A DNA stretch of 64,000 nt, taken from assembly GCA_035235625.1 (NCBI GenBank), contig CP141141.1:40075719-40139718 (forward strand). The letters are read 5' to 3'. Below, piece by piece: positions 61,319 through 64,000 of this stretch (position 1 is the first letter of the stretch; each line of letters opens with the position of its first letter). Source of the DNA: Saururus chinensis. Taxonomy: Eukaryota > Streptophyta > Magnoliopsida > Piperales > Saururaceae. The translations under genes were made by a program, and so were the position numbers. Below the pieces are notes generated by a model, which searched no databases, was not told the origin of the DNA, and was given only the letters and a program-made list of their open reading frames with translations.

Positions 61319-61769
61319 TTAGAGGATTAGACTCCTGATAATGTCTGCTTCAGCACTGGCTGGGTCCAAGGTCTGAAGAAGGTCGGACAGCCGCTGACTG
61401 AGGTCCTCCACCTCTCCCCGGAGCCTCTTGATGTAGTTGCATGTCTCCTTCAGAATCTCAGATGCTGATCCCTACGAGAAGAAATTCAAGGTAAGGGCAA
61501 TTTCATAGCCTCGAGTCTACTCATTTGTTGTGAAGAGATAATGCTCAACAGTAAATCATAATGTGGTAATCAAACTTTTTTGTTTCGCACTTATATTCAG
61601 CACAGTCGAGCAGCATTAGCTGATTGTTACTTAGCTCCTCTTTCACAAGATTCCAACCTACCCTTGTGCTCTTTTGGTGCAGCTCCGGCAGTAGAGCCTG
61701 CAATCTGAATGCTAACTCATTTATCTCCTTCTCTGAATCCCCTGGCTGTGGACTCTTCCTGCCTGACAT
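61319..61769 (-). CDS. PRE/ILI-type atypical HLH growth regulator
   Basis: Two minus-strand exons, 61769-61662 and 61471-61319, separated by a 190-base intron with gtaggt donor and tcgtag acceptor, give 86 codons plus stop. The protein starts [20 protein letters not shown]. Helix 1 and loop read [20 protein letters not shown] and helix 2 reads [20 protein letters not shown]. It ends [15 protein letters not shown]. Size, intron position and motifs match the PRE (paclobutrazol resistance)/ILI1/KIDARI family. These HLH proteins lack the basic DNA-binding region and act by binding and neutralising inhibitory HLH partners such as IBH1-type proteins, promoting cell elongation downstream of brassinosteroid, gibberellin and light. 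A TATA-like TTAAATAG lies at about 61861-61869 on the minus strand, some 90 bases before the start. It appears intact. Confidence 0.93.
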
Positions 61770-61905
61770 CTCTAGTCTGAACACTGAAGTCGTCCTACTA
61801 CACTTGTGTAATGTGAGAGGGTGGCAAGAGAGGGGGAGGGATGGAGGAGAAGGGCAACTACTATTTAAGGAGGGGGAAATTGTCTCCGATACAAGACACT
61901 GGTAA

Positions 61906-64000
61906 TTAAGTCTGATTAAGAAAGATTGCTATTCTTAATCTATTACCTGATTAATGGGTACAGAGCTGTCTCACAATTTGATCACACAGTGGGCCAATTA
62001 TTTGGTAGGCTTTGTATCTACTGGATGACTATTATGTGAACAAAATATGGCTTCATCCCGAAAGTCTAATGAAATAACTTTGGACTTGTGTGGCCTGACC
62101 ATGTTTCTTATCAAGTCTTAGTGACCAACAATGAGAGACTCAGTTAGGAAAGCATTTTTCAACAACTTCAGCAATTCTACAACATGTCAGTCTAGGGTCT
62201 CATGCTTTGAAAGTGGTCCCGGGCCCCATGTTTGATGAACCAGGAGATACCTTGTCTCAAGAAGTCTTATGATCATTAAATTCAAGAAGTCAAAGGTTGA
62301 GCCATGTAAAAACGAAAATTAAAATATCATCTGAAAAAGTTCAAGCACAGTGAGCTATTAGATAGAGATTAGATGGCGCACATTAATAGAGGTGGTAACT
62401 GGTAAGTGATTTAAAGCCGCTCGTCCCTGAGTAATGTGCATCATCGCAGCAAAATCTAATGCACGTGTAGCCCAAGCTCACGCATTTTTCTGTTAACTAC
62501 TATATAGAGAGAGAGATAGAATAGTTAGCATGTGCATAGAGTGGAGGCTAATTCCGGCTAATGACCAAAGCCTGGGCCGTTGCATCAGCATCCAATGGCT
62601 CTCAATCGAGCTGTGGGACCTAGGGTGCATTAGTGCTTTTATTTGCAAATCTTTTTGCACACATTTTGGACACACAAAAAGATTAGTATTAGTTATTTTT
62701 CTAATGGAAATATTAGTTTCTCATTAATAACTTAGATTTTAAGCTAAAACTAAACAAATTCGTGGTCTCAAAATGTCACAGCGAACCATAGCCGCCCTTC
62801 AATTGTCATGTTCTATCTAGTTAAACCAAAATGAAAGCCAAACAATTGGGTCGGTTTCCTATTTAAAAAAAAAGGGGGGGGTTAGAGAATTGGTTCGCAC
62901 GAAAACCCTTTATAACCTGACCAACCCTACCTGTCACTCTCTTCTCTAGCAACCTCTCCATTTGTTAGGGACTTTATCTTCTATTTGTATTATGCTTACG
63001 CTAACCTGTTAATCAGACACATTCGTTGTCTGCTTTAGAATCTTACATACTCGAATAAAACAGGCATGACGTCCACATCTCACATTATTCTAAGATCTCA
63101 CTTGGGCCTTGATCATAGTATCTACAAACAGCACCCACAAATAAGAATTTTGTCCACACTTGCCGACCAGTCACATTCATCCTAAAATTTCGGTCGCCCA
63201 CCACTTAAATTTAGCTTTGATTGGTGAAGAGACAGCAGAAGTAAATTCCATTATCATCTCGAGGAGACAAAAGAATGAGTTGATCAGGGGGAAATGTTTA
63301 AGCCATTTGATCAGTGTGTTTTCGTTTATTTTTATTTTTATGTTCTTCCATGTATGGTCCGGTCTTGTGGGATGCCTCCTTAAAGATGAAGTTGGGCTTT
63401 AGTTTCTAGTACCAAGGAGAGCAGGAGTTGAAGTGAAGCCTGTAGAGGATGTGTCATAATTCACAATGCCCTTCATTTGGCAATGCTTTGATACCATTTC
63501 TTCCAGTTTTTTCCTCTCTTATGCTTGTATTTGTGAAGGCTCTAAGTGCATAAATGTTCACCTTCTTAATCTAGTACACTTTGGTCTGATGATAACTTCA
63601 TACAAAGAGTTCAGAGGATTAGTTGTCATATCCATTCATTTGGTTCAAACTGGCGGCTCGCTTAGCCCAGTAGAAATTAAAATAGCCGGGTCTTTAACGA
63701 ATCCACTGTCATTCAATTTTTTTTTCTTATGTAATTAAATATGGCACAGCAAAATCCAATCCTTCGAATGGAAAGCTACCTAACATGCATCTCACTAATT
63801 TTTCCCCCTCTGACTAGTGCAATTTAGATTCATATCTTATGAATTTTTCAGGATGGGCAACATGAGTCAGGAAAATATTTCCTGGTCAGCAGATTATTTT
63901 GTTAGAAACAAAGTTTGTATCTCAGCCTTCAAACTACTTTTTTTTTCTGCTTTTCTTCTTCTTGCGTTTTTAGTTTGACGCATAATATGGACTATGGAAA
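61906..64000. other. Intergenic, no gene recognised
   Basis: No coding region with a recognisable motif seen. A run aaaaaaaaggggggg lies at about 62866-62881, and frames at 63160-63402 and 63466-63738 show nothing familiar. The window ends in AT-rich DNA. Confidence 0.5.

Overview
This looks like nuclear DNA of a flowering plant. It holds intron-rich genes with GT-AG junctions that I could re-join in phase, plant-specific families (a PH-RCC1-FYVE-BRX protein, a PLS-type PPR protein, a PRE-type HLH protein), teloboxes in front of ribosome-related genes, and a dense load of plant-type transposons. I cannot name the species.

Layout. 1-11.7 kb is a nest of mobile DNA: a short inverted-repeat element is split by a Ty1/copia retrotransposon (127-11633). 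That element is itself interrupted by a gene-carrying hAT element (1234-5144), a ~600-base insert in its reverse transcriptase, and a 3.47-kb LTR-like element with a perfect 5-base target duplication (7486-10952). 11.7-16.1 kb is gene-free, with MITE copies and a local duplication. 16.2-26.3 kb is a complete nine-exon PRAF/RLD-type gene (1,058 codons). 26.3-29.4 kb holds a MITE and a hAT element side by side plus a 149-base tandem duplication. 29.4-31.2 kb is an intronless PPR gene (minus strand), divergent from a 13-exon PELP1/RIX1 gene (31.7-39.8 kb, plus strand) that carries an RTE-type LINE in an intron. 40.9-41.4 kb is a decayed RNase H-like domain. 42.1-47.6 kb is a complete but dead Ty3/gypsy element (minus strand). 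48.7-51.6 kb is a Pack-MULE-like element with a 9-base target duplication, carrying a scrambled CCCH-ankyrin zinc-finger gene joined to an EXO70-like fragment. 54.1-56.5 kb is the cytosolic ribosomal protein S9 (uS4) gene behind Site II and telobox motifs. 58.5-59.0 kb is an unrecognised 150-codon gene. 61.3-61.8 kb is a two-exon PRE-type HLH gene (minus strand).

The host genes are not an operon. Two are linked by theme (PELP1/RIX1 in 60S assembly, RPS9 in the 40S subunit), and both have telobox motifs upstream. The most unusual content is two separate DNA transposons that each carry pieces of two different host genes, a copia element whose gag-protease half is inverted, and two unrelated elements that share one 8-base target sequence. 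All reading was by eye; family names rest on motifs recognised from memory, not on database searches.
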